Source: Enoplolaimus lenunculus (Eukaryota; Nematoda; Enoplea; Enoplida; Thoracostomopsidae). From it: 64,000 bases of DNA. The notes beneath the pieces are model-generated. The model worked only from the letters and a program-made list of their open reading frames with translations, did not search any database and was not told the DNA's origin. Shown here piece by piece: positions 24,315 through 39,300 of this stretch. The stretch lies in the NCBI GenBank assembly GCA_030248215.1, contig JASANG010000858.1:39150-103149 (forward strand), read 5' to 3'. The position numbers and the translations under genes were made by a program. Each line of letters starts with the position of its first letter. Position 1 is the first letter of the stretch.

Positions 24315-27300
24315 TCACTGAGATAACGATTTGCTTCTTCGTTTATGTTTTGATTTACGTCGTTTTGTTTGTTGTTGTTGTTGTTGCGTATTATTCGATG
24401 CTTGAAACAACAGTTCAACTTGTTGCGAACGATCACTGATCGACTTTGTTGCAAACGCCTTCAGTTCTTGTTGTTCGCGTTTTGATTCCGCTTTAACTCG
24501 GGTCGTTGCGAACCCTCCAGCGCTATTGCTGCCTGCAGTATCGCTGGTGTCGTCGTGGTCGAATTGTTGTTGCACAACATCTTGGACATCTTCGTACCAT
24601 TTTTTTGCAAATTTTCGACTTTTCAAATAATCATGAATGTCGTCCACTTGAGCGCTTAGCGTTTCAACTCTGAAATAAAGTGAATACATCTACAATTCCT
24701 CGGAGTGGTTATGTAAAATAGTTGTAAAGTGTACGTATTCCAACTGGCCTGCTGCTACAGGTGTAGCTACATCGCCTTTAATAGGGTAGCGTTGTGTTTT
24801 TCAGGGTCGCACCCTGCTAGTGATAAGTAGTATAACTTTCGAACCAGCCAATCGAGAATTTCGAAATTTCGTACATTATTGACATATTTGACTGCTAATG
24901 ATGAGTAAAGGTTCATGTTTGCAACTACTGTAGTTCGCTTGTTTGAAAACCTATTGCTAACTGTTGATACGGTGCCACATTTGAGAATACTGGTCCTAGA
25001 CGCAACGCAAGATTTGGAACCCAATTGAAGTTGTTTGCGCTTTGCTAGTAATATGTATTTTAACCCTTTCTCACATGAATATTTTCTATTTCCCTTGAGA
25101 CCTACATTTATGCTAGGATTCGAACTCCAGTGACTGGAGTGGGAGGCGTATACCATCACCACTCAGCTATGGGAGCTTGACGCTCGAGCCCGAGGGGGCT
25201 CTCACGTCTTGTGATGATTTAGTAATATGTATACGTGTTGCAATTGTTAAACACTGTGCGATATATATTATTTAACGTATATACACAGCGCTGAGTTGCC
25301 TATAGGCAACTCAATGTGAGAAGGGGTTAATTATTAATTTTAACCAATGTTACAGGATAATTTTTGTAATTTTTCATACTTTGACAATGTCGACGCCAGC
25401 TGATTATCGACCGCTGAGTATTCTTTGCGTCGAATTTGAACCAAATAATTGTCACGGCCAATCTTTTCCAAAATGTTGTATTTTGCGTCTGTTTCAGGTG
25501 GTACGTGTTCTTCTGAAAATTATTGAAAGTCCTTTACATTATTAATTTTAAAATTTACATACATTTTTTGGACCACGTTACTTTTAAGGCCGTCCTGCTT
25601 TCTGGTGAGTATGTAAGAGAATAGGCTTAGATTCTAGACTACATTTTTTGCTAAGCTTAGGCTTAAGGTTAGCCTTAGGAATATACGTTCGCAACGCCTA
25701 GTTTTAGGCTTAGACTTAGCAATACGCTTAATCTTCTGTTACGGCCCTAAAAGTAACATAGTTTCCAATACTCATTTGTCCTCATTTATCAGCGTACTGC
25801 ATAGATTCAGTTGTAAACTTTAGTGCACTACAAAATGTATATACTGAGTCGAGTCGAATCTCTGCATTTACAGTTCAAGACAGCTGCAACCGAAGAATTA
25901 ACAGAAATAAAAAAAGTATAATAATTTCATTAAATTTATACTGACCGTATCACAAACTGAACTGCAGATAGATCGTATATACATAACTTTAACAATTAAC
26001 ACGTTTAGCTGTATTCTGAGCTGTAGTGTAGAGCAAGCTAAATAGGTTTTCTATTACACGCCATCCTCACCTTTCGATGGTACCCATGATGTAAACAGAT
26101 AGTAAAAATAACAGAAACAGAAAATGCAATGCATATTGAAGTATAAAAGTTTAAAACATGTTTTATATTGCTGCTGACACAAATGAGGCATGCAAATATA
26201 TTAACTGGGTTTTGTAAAATTAATGAACAAATTTCGTAAACTTATATTAATACAGCGAGCAATTGCACTATATCTGCAATGAAAAACTGCGCGATTTATA
26301 CGCGATATATAACTGATTTTGAGCATAAAAATAACAGAATTTTCCGTATAAATGAAAACGAATATCCAGTTACACACTGCCTTGGTTCGTTTAATGTACA
26401 GTTGTCTAAATATAAAACAAAATAACATCTTTTACTAAAGACTTGATCTCTTGTTGCCGAGCGGCCACGGCATTTACACCAAACCCATCGAAGAATACGA
26501 TAAATATGGCATAAAACAATGAACGGCGGAGGAAGCATCGTCCGATCGTACGAATCCGCCACCAGTCCATAACGATAATACTGCCATACGCGTTCGGATT
26601 TCTCTTGGACTTGTTCAAACGTATAACTACAAAATATCAAATCCACAAATCATAAAACATGCCAGTTTTGCCAACTTCTAGCATATGATCAGCTAAAAAT
26701 CACAGTAGTTTGAAAATGTTTGCAAATTATTTAAGCTTTTGGTGACGCTCCTAAAAGTAGTGTCGTGTCCGAAATTGAATTTGGGAAAATTTGTATCTTT
26801 AACGTTACAGTATAAGACTCATTTATAGCGCAGAGAGTTTGGGGCGGCAACCCCATCTTATTTTGGGTCTCATAAAATTGCACGAAAAACAGGTCGGGCA
26901 CCTGCTTCCATGGTTGGAAAGTTAAACGTACCCGTACTACTCTACGCTTTAAATGTGTGGGGAAACTTTTCTATATTTCCAATTGTCCCCAGTGTGCGAG
27001 GAAACTAAGCAAGTACCAATACTAGAGACGTCAGAATAGTCTCGGCCTCCCATTAAATAATTCTAAATACGGTTTTCAGCCTTTATTAACATCTATATAT
27101 TTAAGCTGGAACTGCCCCACATACGTATTTTGAGCAGCGTTCCCGCAGATTTGTAAATCCATATGTAAATAAACATTCTATACTTTAAGTGAAACATTCT
27201 GAGGATAGAAATTTGTTGTTTATTTTTCTATGTGTTATTCTATAAGACGAAGCCTGTTTGCTTTATATGTATATTTTAACGTGTATGTAATTTGTTTATT

Positions 27301-30300
27301 GTCCTAAGGACGCATCAATTTGGGACGCGTATTTTTTGTACGGATGCTGGATCCCGGGGTCCATCATTCGTACCGAAACCACTCAGGCTAAAAAATTGGT
27401 GTTGGATTTGAATACACAATGTCAATCAAGTTTAAAATGCTTAGGGACAGATTTGCTTGAACAAATCCTTCTAAATATATGCCAAACCAGAATGTTTAAG
27501 AGAGTTACACATGTGTGCAACTGCAGATACTAGTAAAAGTTAAAACTTGTTTTTACTACGCACCGACCGCAACCAAAATATGTAAGCAGAACCGGGGAGT
27601 GAGATTCATAATAGAGCACGAATGGAATTTTTAGGCCCAGCGGAATAAAATGCGTATGGAGACGTTGCTTAAGATCATCGAAACATATTTCCAGCTCTTG
27701 CAACTTGTTCACAGTCATAAAACTGGTTTCTAACACAACGAACGCAATTGATACCGTTGCTACTAACCTGAACATTGCAATTAGCAAATTCAACAGCAAC
27801 ACATTAGTTAACATGACATAAATGCCAAAAATAACCGGAACGATTAGTGATTTTGTTGGGCAAACTTCAATGTCATGGTTAAGCGATGCCAGGGTTAAGT
27901 TTTTGGTGCATTGCTCGCCGGCGATGTTTTTGCCTGGAAATTATTGTTTTTAATGACAAAGCACATGCTTATATATATAAATATATATAAATATATATAT
28001 TTATATATAAACATATGAGAACAAATAATCAAAATTATTATCATATAAATATATATAAATCAATATATAATATATTTAACAACGAAGAACTAAATGTTCT
28101 GTTACAACTTTCTAATTACTTGACTGGGACATGTTAATTATAGAGCCCTGCCAATTAGAAAACAGGAAGCCTGAGAAGTTTAGACATTTGGCTGACTTAG
28201 GTTTATCCTTAGAGCTTATCCTGAATTATGTTTATACTTAGACTTAAACTTTGCGTGCTGCCCGACATAGATAAAAGCGGCTGCATAAATATTGATAAAA
28301 AATGTTTACCTTCAACGCGTTCTAGCATCAATTCGCCAAATATATTGAAATATGGCCAGTACAATGCTTCCAGAAGGACTTTGAAAGAAAACCGTTGATG
28401 TGGATGAAGTAGTGCTTGTATTGGAAAGCCAAAGCTCAAAACGAATATCAGTAGAATACCAACGAATACCAATAAATCACGGAGCTGAAACAAATAAAAA
28501 TGAAAAATGTAACTATTTACCCCCTTTACAAATTTTAAGGAGCTGCTTCTTACTTACCAGTTACATAGCAGAGGATTTTAATATTTCGAAAAAATTATTT
28601 TGATTTAAAAGTAAAAAATTATCGACTCCGAGGTAAAACAGGTTAATATTCTAACTCTCTGGAAGTGCCTTTTTTCTCGTCTGTCAAAAAATTTGGGTGG
28701 ATAATCGCCTATGTACCTTCCACTGGACTTGGTGTTGGGGCTGAAAACCAGGGTCTTGTTTTGCCAAAATTTATTGAACAATAAAAATAATAATGCTTCA
28801 AAAATGAGTACATTGTATTTATAGGAGTTAAAAATATTTGAGGTTTACAAGCATACATTTGAAATTTGTGGCGTCCAGCTAAACCCCAATGGTGATGCAT
28901 AATATCGAACCACAATATTGAAACTTATAGGATGCAAGAAGGCTTTGTTAAATTCCATTGAGAACATGACGATTGTATTCCAAAATACTTTTCACAACAG
29001 CTGACAAAAATATGTGGTTGCATAGCCATCTGATATTTTGTACAGTGTATATGTCGTAGGCCAATCTGCTATTCAGGCTAATTACCAATTGAATTTGCCT
29101 AGACCAGTGTGCTATTTTGAGCAAATAGCAGATTGGCCTAAGCCAAATAGCGATTGTAAGATGTAGCAAAACAACAGTGTTGGAAAACGAAAGCTGATTG
29201 GTTAACTGTATTGCGTTCGTCCACATAATCACATCTGATTGGTCTATAAGTTTAACAGCTGCCCAGCCAAGGCGAAACTGCTACGCGAAATAGTAGATTG
29301 GCCTAGGCCAATTAGTTATTGGCCTGAATAGCATATTGGTCTACGACATTTATTTTAAATAAAAGTTTTCTGATTTTTTTCAAAATTTAAATTTTCCGCT
29401 AAAATTCAAAATTGCTCGCCAAGCAAAACTTAAATGTTTTCACAACAAGAACGCCGCCAATCTTTCAACTAAAGCTACAACGCCGCAACCAGGAATCGTC
29501 AGTAGAGGAAGCAGAAAAGTTCTAGCAAGGAAAATATTTTAGCATAGAATTCTTTAAATGCAGTTGAAAAATTGGTCGGCCTGGAATGGGCGGGGGGCGC
29601 AATGCCGTTCATAGGTAGCCAATGCGCTCTCGTAGTACCCCGCATTTGCCAAACTGACTAACCATCTGCCGGATCATGAAAATTTTCGGTCCAATCGTAC
29701 GCCAGAGTAAAAAATAATTCATGAATCGTAAATACCAAAACATCAACAAAATTGCGTACGTCGTCCGCGCATGCCGTTGATATCGATTTGAGACATAGAC
29801 GCGAAGCAATATCGTAACTACTAACAGTATCGCCAAAATAAAATCAAGAGCGTTCCAAAAACTTGAAAAATACATTTTTATTTTGATCGATACAGATCGA
29901 TGAGAACTTGCAAGAAGCTGAAATATATATATATTTATATATATATTTATATATATAATATGTATATATAACCAAAAGGTACACCGGCAAACGTACGGAA
30001 GTTCGACCGTCTAGAAATTAAATAAAAAGTGGCTAATTCGGCATACAAAACGTTCAGTTGAGTTCAACGCACTTTGCGGCTGCATGGCTAACCGGTTCAA
30101 ATTATGGACCACCACGTACACCGGACTGGGGGTGCCTGGCCAGTCAGTCGGCCTTAGACAGGAGTGGTGACACTGTTTAACCCAACCAAGTGCAGATAAC
30201 AAGCTGGCTGCTCGCTTAAACTACTTTGCATGATATTTGACGATTTTTTTACAGGATTAGATACCCGTCTACCCGGTTTTGGGGTCCGGTGTTGTGAGGT

Positions 30301-33300
30301 CTTGGTTGATAATCCTTGAAAAATTTGTTTCTGTTTCCCTGTGGCTAGCGATTGGTTAGTGTAAGCATGCCTGAACTTGAGAAAGTAGCATCTATGATTT
30401 ACATATTTACAGAGGTGGTCCATATTATATACTACCACCAAATATCGGTGGCAAATATTCCGAAAACATGCCACTGTTAAGTCATTGGTGGTTCACGGCG
30501 AGGCAGACGTGTCGTCACAATCCAGCCTCAACTGTTAACAAATGGCAAACAAGAGAGAGAAAAAGGTTTTACTTTAGCATGAGCAAGTAAAATGTGGTTT
30601 GCCAGTAAGTTGCTTGTGCACCTATCTTTCAATGCTCGTCTCCCGCGAGCGAATGCAATACTTCGCCGTTGCGAAAATGCCCATCCGATCACTATACAAA
30701 ATTAATGCTCCAACCAAACTGTAAAAAAGGTTAGTCAAATTGACTCTATCCGAAATAGGCTCTACGGAACTACACAACCTGATTCAAAATCTGAAGCGTC
30801 AAACGTGCGACTCAGTGAGTCGAATTTGACTCAGTTGGTGTACTGCCCTAAAGCCTATTTCGGCCAAAGTCAATTTGACTCACCATTTTTTGCAGTACAT
30901 AATTTGCAGTGTAGTGTTTAACAATTATTACACGTATATGCAGTTCTAAAATCTCGACAAGACTTAAAATGTTCCCGCAGAAAAAAAATGCCAATTAAAC
31001 CTGGCGTATTTCGTCGAGTAACAGCGTTCCGGCCCAAATCCAAATCACAAGCTCCATATACGAAATTGCGTTACCAAATTTACTTATAGGATTCAATTCA
31101 GTCAACACGATGCATGTAAATATTGCCAAGAATATGATGTGTGACATCTATAAAAACACGTACAGGTCAATGTTTACAGCGTGCCTACTGAGCCTAAAGC
31201 TTAAACCTAAGCCTCAGCGGAGCCTTCAAGTCCTCTATCTCTATGTACCTACTCTCGCTGTCTCTCTCAGCGGACAGGCTTCCAAAACTAACCATGTGCT
31301 GATATTCTGCGATGTGATTTTAGTCTTGTCATGCTGCAAGCTTTGCAATGCAAATTTCGCATCAGAAGCTTACGAAATCATCAAATACGTCACGAATATT
31401 CAACGAGTTCAAAGCACAGCGTATTTTATAGTGTAATTTTCTTAATTATTTCTGTAAAAACACTGTAAAACTTCAAAATGCAAAAATGTTCTCTGTGAAC
31501 GGTAAATTTTAGATTTGCCCAGCCGACAACTTTCAACCTTTCGCTTCGTAACAAATTCTGACGGTATACATCGGTATTTATCTTAATTCTTCAGTGAACA
31601 TCGTTTTCTCTGGACACAAAAATTTAGCTGTATTAACGATCGAGTCAGTGGTCCAAGTTAATTTTATTATGGACCCGTTCGATAAGCCTAAACGTACGCC
31701 TAAGCATAAACGTTTAGCTTAAGTGTAAGCCTAAACATAAGCCTAATCCTTAATCTAATCCTAAGTTTAATAAATTTATCTTAAGCCTAAAGTCTCCAAT
31801 AGCCATCCTGCCTAAAACTTTTCCAGTGTCCATGTTTTAGAGCGAGCAGGCCCTAAAATTAACATGAGCAACTTAGGCCATCTAAAATCTAAGAACGCCG
31901 CTTCAAGTCACGTGTAACTGCAGTTAGTTTTAGGAAGTAGTGAGTTGTAGAAATAAATTGGAGTTTTCCCAGTAAGTTATGATATATATGTCGTAAGCTA
32001 ATCTGCTATTCAGGCCAATTACCTATCGGTCTAGGCCAATCTGCTATTTTGCATAATAGCAGTTTCGCCGAGGCTTAAACTTATAAACCAATCAGAGTTG
32101 ATTACTTGGACAGACGCAACACCGCAAACCAATCAGCGTTAGTTTTACATCACTGTTGTTTTGCTACATCTTACAATCGCTATTTGGGCTACGCCAATAT
32201 GCTATTTGCTCAGAACAGCAGATTGGCCTAGGCCAATTGGTAATTGGCCTAAATAGCCGATTGACCGACGACATATACAAAATGTTATAGATAGATCTTA
32301 CCGCGTGTACAGTATATTTAGTTGCCGGAGCGCAATAAAAGTAATACAACGCTGGTATTATGCCGATGCGTTTTCGTGTTGTCCACAAACCAACTTTGGC
32401 TGCTTTCGTTTCAGCGGTAACTGTAACATAAAATTTACAACACCTGTAAAATTAAAAGTTAAAACAAAACGCGCCAAACAAATAAATTTTGTAGAAAACT
32501 ATGCAAAACTTCAGAACCGAAATTGCCAGAACTTTTGGCGTAAATTCTACCGGAGCCGGAGACGGAGACAGACTTTCGGTTGTAGATAGGCAGCCAGCCC
32601 AACGATGACGATGTCAAAAAGAGCATAGAGAGGGTTTATACTTTTTGGCCCATGCAAATTACTGGGACATGCCTACTTGTAAACAGGCAAGAAAGTTCGT
32701 GACTTTGAAACTTGGAAGCATTAGGCTTAGGCTAAAGCCTAGGATTAGGCTTATGTTTACGTTTAGGCTTAGGTTCAGGTTTAGGCTCGGTAGGAAGGCC
32801 CTTAATGAGCCTAAAGATAGTTTTTGATTTGGACTACAAAAGTTTCGTTCGGCCCCTCCCTGGTATCGCATTACAATTCCACAGTAAATTCCATGAACGC
32901 TTGCTTACATTAATTTTGATAGGTATAAATTTAGACTCTTGCATCTAAATTAGCGTAGTTTAGAACTGAAGACTTGACGCTGATTAAACAAGTAGCAACG
33001 GTTTTGCAGAAATAACTTTTTTATTGAGTTTTGTGAGTCAAACAAATGTTTCGTCTTGCATTTTTAACTAACGAAGGCAGTACTAAGGTTTTCACCTCAA
33101 ATTCAACAGAAGCTGGTATTGTTTAACAGTTATGTTTTGCAAGTATTGGCTTTATTACTGTATTGACCCGAATAAGAGGGGGTGGTAATAATTGGAGGGA
33201 TCCCCATTTTGAGTCGCGATCAATAGGAGTCCGTATCCCTAATAAGAGTCCGTAAACGGATAGAGTCCTTAAACCTTAATTAAAGTCCATAAATGTCAAT

Positions 33301-36300
33301 TATCCCTAATTGTAGCGCATAAATGACTCCAGGTTCAAATAATTTAACTTCGAAACTTTAAAACGTACTTAAGTTTTGAAAGTACATTTCAGCATATAAT
33401 CTTGCATTATCGCTCAAGCTATTGACACAACACAAACATTTAATTCAATGGATAGTTGCAGTACCGGATATATATCAGTAACGAAGGGTGGCGGAGCGTG
33501 GGTTAAAAATAAATAACAGTCCGTAATCGAATAACAAGGGGGTATCCTCTGGAGAGGCCAAATAAATATCAGTCCTCCTCTTATTCCGGTCAATACAGTA
33601 CAACGCGGTTACGCCGTTTATAATTTGCAATATACAAGTTTTCGGTTAGTCCTTACTGCCGGAGTTCGCCAACAAATAAAAGTAGGCAAACTTTGAAAAC
33701 TTTGAAATTTTTTTGCGTATTTTAGCTCCTCATAAGCTCCACTGATCATTTCATACTCAAATTTGAATTGGTGAAAAATTAGATTTTTTGCGGATCTAAA
33801 GTCTGGCTTTGAGACCAAAATTTGTTTGCCACATAGTCAGAGAAATTAAGAAATGTATACAGCACCTTGTTCCACGTTATGAACAAGTTTCCAAACACAC
33901 GAACTCTTGCAGTTGCATATTTCAAAATTAACACTGCAATAAGACAAATCAAATACGAAAAATGCGCTGAATTTCAGAGCCCTGCGTTCAGTGATTCGAA
34001 AGTTCTAAGACTTATCACCAACTGATGATCTGATAGGCGTTACACACATTTGAGAATATTGATAGTGAAAAAAGAAAACTGAATAACTTGAAACCTACCA
34101 TCAATTCCGACCCTGGTTCGTGTCAACCTCATCTCAAACGATCGCTTGTCCATCGACCGCGCTTGGAAGCCACGCTGTTCCTCGCGTCGTTTAATAGCAG
34201 CGATCTTTGTGACAGTATCCGATGCTCGGAATCTGATCAGGAAAAAAATCAAAAACGGGCACAGAGCAGTCATGAATACCTGAAATACAAGGCACATATA
34301 TCATGTTCTACAAGGGCATAACATTTGAAAACACGTTTAGGGAGAAGCAAAAGGATTTTTAAATTTTACATTGTTGAGCTAAAATATTCTGTTACGCCCC
34401 TAGAATAACACTTCATATATCTGGTTTTCCAGCACTCTTCATATATCTGGTTTTCCAGCGTTGTTTTAACAGAATAAAGATGTTGAACGTACACGGTCCC
34501 ATGCAAACATTTACATTATATGTGTGTGACAGAAAAAATATGTAAAAGTAAAGTCAATCAGTTCGATAGTACATATAGTATAAATACGAATGATGGTATA
34601 AAATTTTTGAAGTTTTTACAAGTAATATACAGCAAGTTGAAATACCGGAGCCGGATGTCAATTTTTGTCACATCCGGTTGCACATTAGTCATAAATGTTA
34701 GATAACTTCGTACTCAAACAACGAACTTTGGATGACGCATTCTTTATGCTTACCTTCCAGTCAGCGGTATACTCGAGCATATACCCACGCCAAATTTTTG
34801 AAAGTTTCGTTTGACACGACGAATGACCCATAAACTCCATGCGGTGCCCGTTGTTGCCAGCAAGACATAACGGACTTGCGTTACCAAATTTCCTCAGTCG
34901 ACGCGTTAACAGCGAATGTGATGTTGTTTTGTTATGGATCATCCACGTAATACTGTCTACGCTACTGTAAAAAATTGTCCACACACCTGGTATTAAGGGC
35001 GGGACAAAACGACAATGTCCTTAAGCTATAAAGACTTTACAGAAGGTGTAGCTAGATAGTGGGTTTTGAAAGCAGGTCCTTAGAAGGGACTAAGGACAAT
35101 GTAGACACTGTCTGGACAAAGGTCTACAAACGAGTTCCTTCGAACAGACCCTGTATAAATGCAAAGCAAAGTTCCTTCCGACAAACTTTGTCTTTTGAAA
35201 TAAGCTGAGTCCCTTCTGACAGACTCTGGACAAAACAGTTGCCCCCAATTTAAACAGCGTATGTGACAATTTGGCTTTGAAAAAATTATGGGGACAGTAA
35301 AAGCCCCAGAAAAAAAAAAAAAAAAAAAAATAAACAACAGTAGCGTAGACAGTATAACGTGGATGACCCATTAAGCAAATAGCATTCGTTCAACACGCCG
35401 ACCGCGAGTTCTTCGTACTCTCTTCAATTTAAATTATCATAAAATCACATTCGTCTACAGTACCCCTATATTTGCTCTCAAGCTGGTTCACTGTAAATTC
35501 CGGTGAGTTGATTTTATTAAACTCAGAATGCTTTGAAAAGACTCAGAAGCCGGAGCGCTGACTTAGGTCTTTCAGAATTTAGAATTCTGAATGTATGGAA
35601 CTCATTCTGAGTTGATTAATCAACTCACCCGGAATTAAATCAGCTCAGTGCGACTTGATGTTTGTCCTGTTACTAACTCCGACATAACCAGATATGACAA
35701 ATTCGCTCTCTGCGTTGATTAACCAACTCATCGGAATTTATAGTGTTAGAATTCAGTTTAGGAACCTATTGATTTTGGCATTAGCCCTTTGAGCGTCTCG
35801 ATACAAAGTTCGTGTGGCACTAGCGTCGCACGTACCTTTAAAATTCGACTGATGTTCAAGCTTTCAAATACACTGCAAAAACTGATGAGTCAAATTGACC
35901 GCCTCCGAAATAGGCTTTTCCTCACTACACAAACTGAGTCAAATTCGACTCCGCCAGAGCCAAATTCGACTCACCGAGCGTTTCAGTGAATTGAATTTGA
36001 CTCTGGCGGAGTCGAATTTTGACTGAGTTTGTGTAGTCAGGAAAAGCCTCTTTCGGAGAGCGTCAATTTGACTCACCATGTTTTGCAGTGTAATCTCAGG
36101 CGAATAGGACTTTCAATCGATGCCACTTTATAATATTATATTAAAATATTACATATCGTTTTAAATCCAATTATATATTACAGTATCAACTTGCTTTGGA
36201 AAGCAACCGACACAAAGAACAACACAAACTTACGCTGACAGCTGAGCCAAATCGAGACTAAGTTGAACTTCGTCATGTTTTCTCGCTTGTTTTGACATTT

Positions 36301-39300
36301 TTTGCAATATCAACGATGCAACTATTGCCCCGCCTGTAAGCAAAATATGCCATCTGTTAATTAACGGCCGGCTTATTGTGCCTGTTCATAGGATTAAGCC
36401 TAAGCCTAAGCCTAAACATAGTATTAATGCTGAAATGACTACGAAACGTAATTTTAGCATTGTACCGGCTGTTTTTGAATATATGGTTTCATTTAAGTAA
36501 CAGATTGAACAAGTGGCATTAAGGGTCTACCCGCTGAGAAACAGGGAGAGTGAACAGACAAATTTACTGGGAAATCCGTACATAGGTTAGACTTATGTTT
36601 AGACCCCACAATTAGGTTTATACTAAAGCTTAGGCATTATAAAAACAACTGTTAAAGTTTTTTGTATGTCTTAACATAAGTCCAATCCTATGCCTTATGT
36701 TAAAACATACAATTAGGTTTATAGAAAAGCTTAGGCATTACTAAAACCACTATTAAGCTTTCCTAAAAGCCTAAGCTCTAGTCTATATCTTAAATTGTAT
36801 ATCTAAACATAAGTCCAATTTTTATGCCTTATGTTTAGACACACAATTAGGTTTATACTAAACCTTAGGCATTATAAAAACAACTATTAAGCTTTTCTAA
36901 AAGCCTAATTATAACAGATAAACCTTTGAACCTGACGCACTCACCAATCGGATTATCGAGCCTTCGCCAAAGGAACCGGCTAATTTTGGGTCGATTAAAC
37001 AAAACGGCCCAAATGAAAAGATCACGATTGGGATACGCTTGCGTTGACATACTGTCCGAATAATCATCGTCTTCAGAATCGTGTGGTTCTGATGAATCGC
37101 CTGTTGAAAGATAAATGCATCTTTTACAATTAACTAAAAAATAACTTTTCTCATAAAAACCACAGAAAAAGTAAATAATTATTTAATTTGTATTAAAAAT
37201 TAGACCCATTTGACAACCTAAGCCCATATTCTCCAATGTGTAATATAGCAGGTATTATCAGTTAGTAATAGGTTTTCAAATTCACTAAACTAATGCAGTT
37301 GTTGAACGCAAAATTGGCATCGGCAAACCATTCGCAAAAACGAGCTGAATTTTGAGTCTCAATATTAGCTGGCCCGAAAGTTACAAAACCTACCAATAAC
37401 TGGTGAAAAGTGCTGCACACATTTTGAGAATACCAGCCCTAAATTAAGCATTGATTTCTAATTAAAGGTTGCTCTGATTACGGGTTATCGCAATAGTTTT
37501 ACTACTTTGATCTTCGCGGAAATGCGTGCTTAAGCCGTTTTTAACCGTACAAATATCAATTGTAACTGGTAGCATTCCATAAAATCCCGAAGCGGAACGT
37601 AAAAAAGCCGGTGATGCTGCCGGCCAGGAATGGGAGGTGTCGGTATCCGTCTTGGTCTCGGCCTCGCTTTTGTTAGTTCCGGTAGTTTGCAAACCAAGAC
37701 CAAAGAGGTGGAAAAGTGACAAGGAATCACAAAAATTTTCCTTAGATCGTAGCTGTAGGGATACCACTGGATCCCTGAATCCGCTAAGTTTAGAATCTTT
37801 CTGGGAAAGCCCGGGCGCCGCGGAGTTTCAGCGTGTCGGGTTCTGAACCACCGGTTAACTTATTTTTTTAAGCCGGTGTTAAGTGCTTACCTGGGGGATG
37901 CGAGTGTGTGACCCCCGGGTGTAGCATTCCGCAGGCATGAATTTTGGTGGTTTCAAATTTTAGATCTAAGAGTCCAAGGGGAGAACCCAGGCGGTTGAAA
38001 AGGATGGATACATTCCATTTAAACGTGGTTTAGGTGTCTTTGATCCTGGTGCAGTCTGCTAAGCTCTACTGATGTGGATAGTTGAAGAAATCAAGCATGA
38101 GCAGCCTGCACTATCGAATACAAGTAACAACCCTTTACCTCGCGTGAAATCATCCACCCCCCTTACCCCAGGTTCGTTTAATTCCCGCACCCGCTTCGGT
38201 TCTTTGCTTCCGGGTTTATTTTTGTTGCCGCGGTTGCTTTGTCTTATTGTTGTTATTGTTGCTTGTGTTGTTGGTTTTTCGCACTGAAACTTTGCGGCCC
38301 ACGCTTTCTCGCAGGTTTTCGGAAATTTAAATAAATTTGCATATTTCGCTGAAATTTATGCAAATTTATGCAAAATAGACGTAGCCGAAATATATCCTAT
38401 ATAAATGGCTACAAATTCTTCTCTTTAGGCATTCAGTTTCTTTTCGTCTTCCGGAATTTGTTCTCCGCTGATGCCTATCGGTGTTATTTTCATTATTTAA
38501 TGTTTTTGAAATCTTATACATTTTGTGGCCGACTTCAGGTAAGAAGTCCGCTGCAACTTGTCTTGCATTTTTACAACCCGTTCTCCCGGATACCGAGGGC
38601 CAGAAGCGTCAACGGTACCTGGGAGTGTGGCAACTAAAAAATTGACGTGCTCAAAGCATTTTTTATAAATTTATAAAGCAATGATGTCCATTTTATAAGG
38701 TACCTAGATCCATGATTTTCGGGGAAGGGTGCGCCATACTTTGTTTCAGTCATGACTTAAGATTCTCGCTGGACGGGATGTTTTGTTGAATCGATCCCGG
38801 TGGAGTTCGGACCATGGCGAACGAAACCAGGTAGATGTTGTTATTCTGATCTGGATCCAGAAATTTCGTTCTTTGTAAACATCCTTTCGTCTTTCCGATC
38901 TTTTCCTAATTTTTTTGGGCCCTGGGTATTTTTCCGCGGTTATGCATAATAAAAAATGCTACAGTCCTATAATGGACGGTGCGTGTCCCCCGTTTTCGTT
39001 TTCATTTTTGACCAACACCTTTTTACCAAGAATTTATTTTTCCCCGCACCCCGAATTTTGCTGCCCAGAATGGTTACGGCAACGGTCCGCCACGGTGGTC
39101 AGAAGTTTTAACCAGGGACGGGAATGCGCGAGGATACGAGTCTCCGTGTCCCGATTTTCTGTGTTATTTGACTGATATTTTTGTTTAGAGATGTAATAGC
39201 CGGCGGGATATCCGTCTATGAAATTTTATCTAAATCGTATTTTCGGGGTCCGGTAGTAACAGCTACGCTATAAGTGCAAGCGCACTACGAGTCTGGGATG

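Noticed and set aside
25105-25180. Functional tRNA gene on the minus strand
   Set aside because: A and B boxes are present, but acceptor-stem pairing and a regular anticodon arm are not evident, and the same core recurs in other copies of the MITE.
37462-37767. Possible TRPM exon in the large intron
   Set aside because: Exons 40434-40296 and 37100-36945 join in phase 1 with each other, and the frame here has no acceptor and donor of matching phase.
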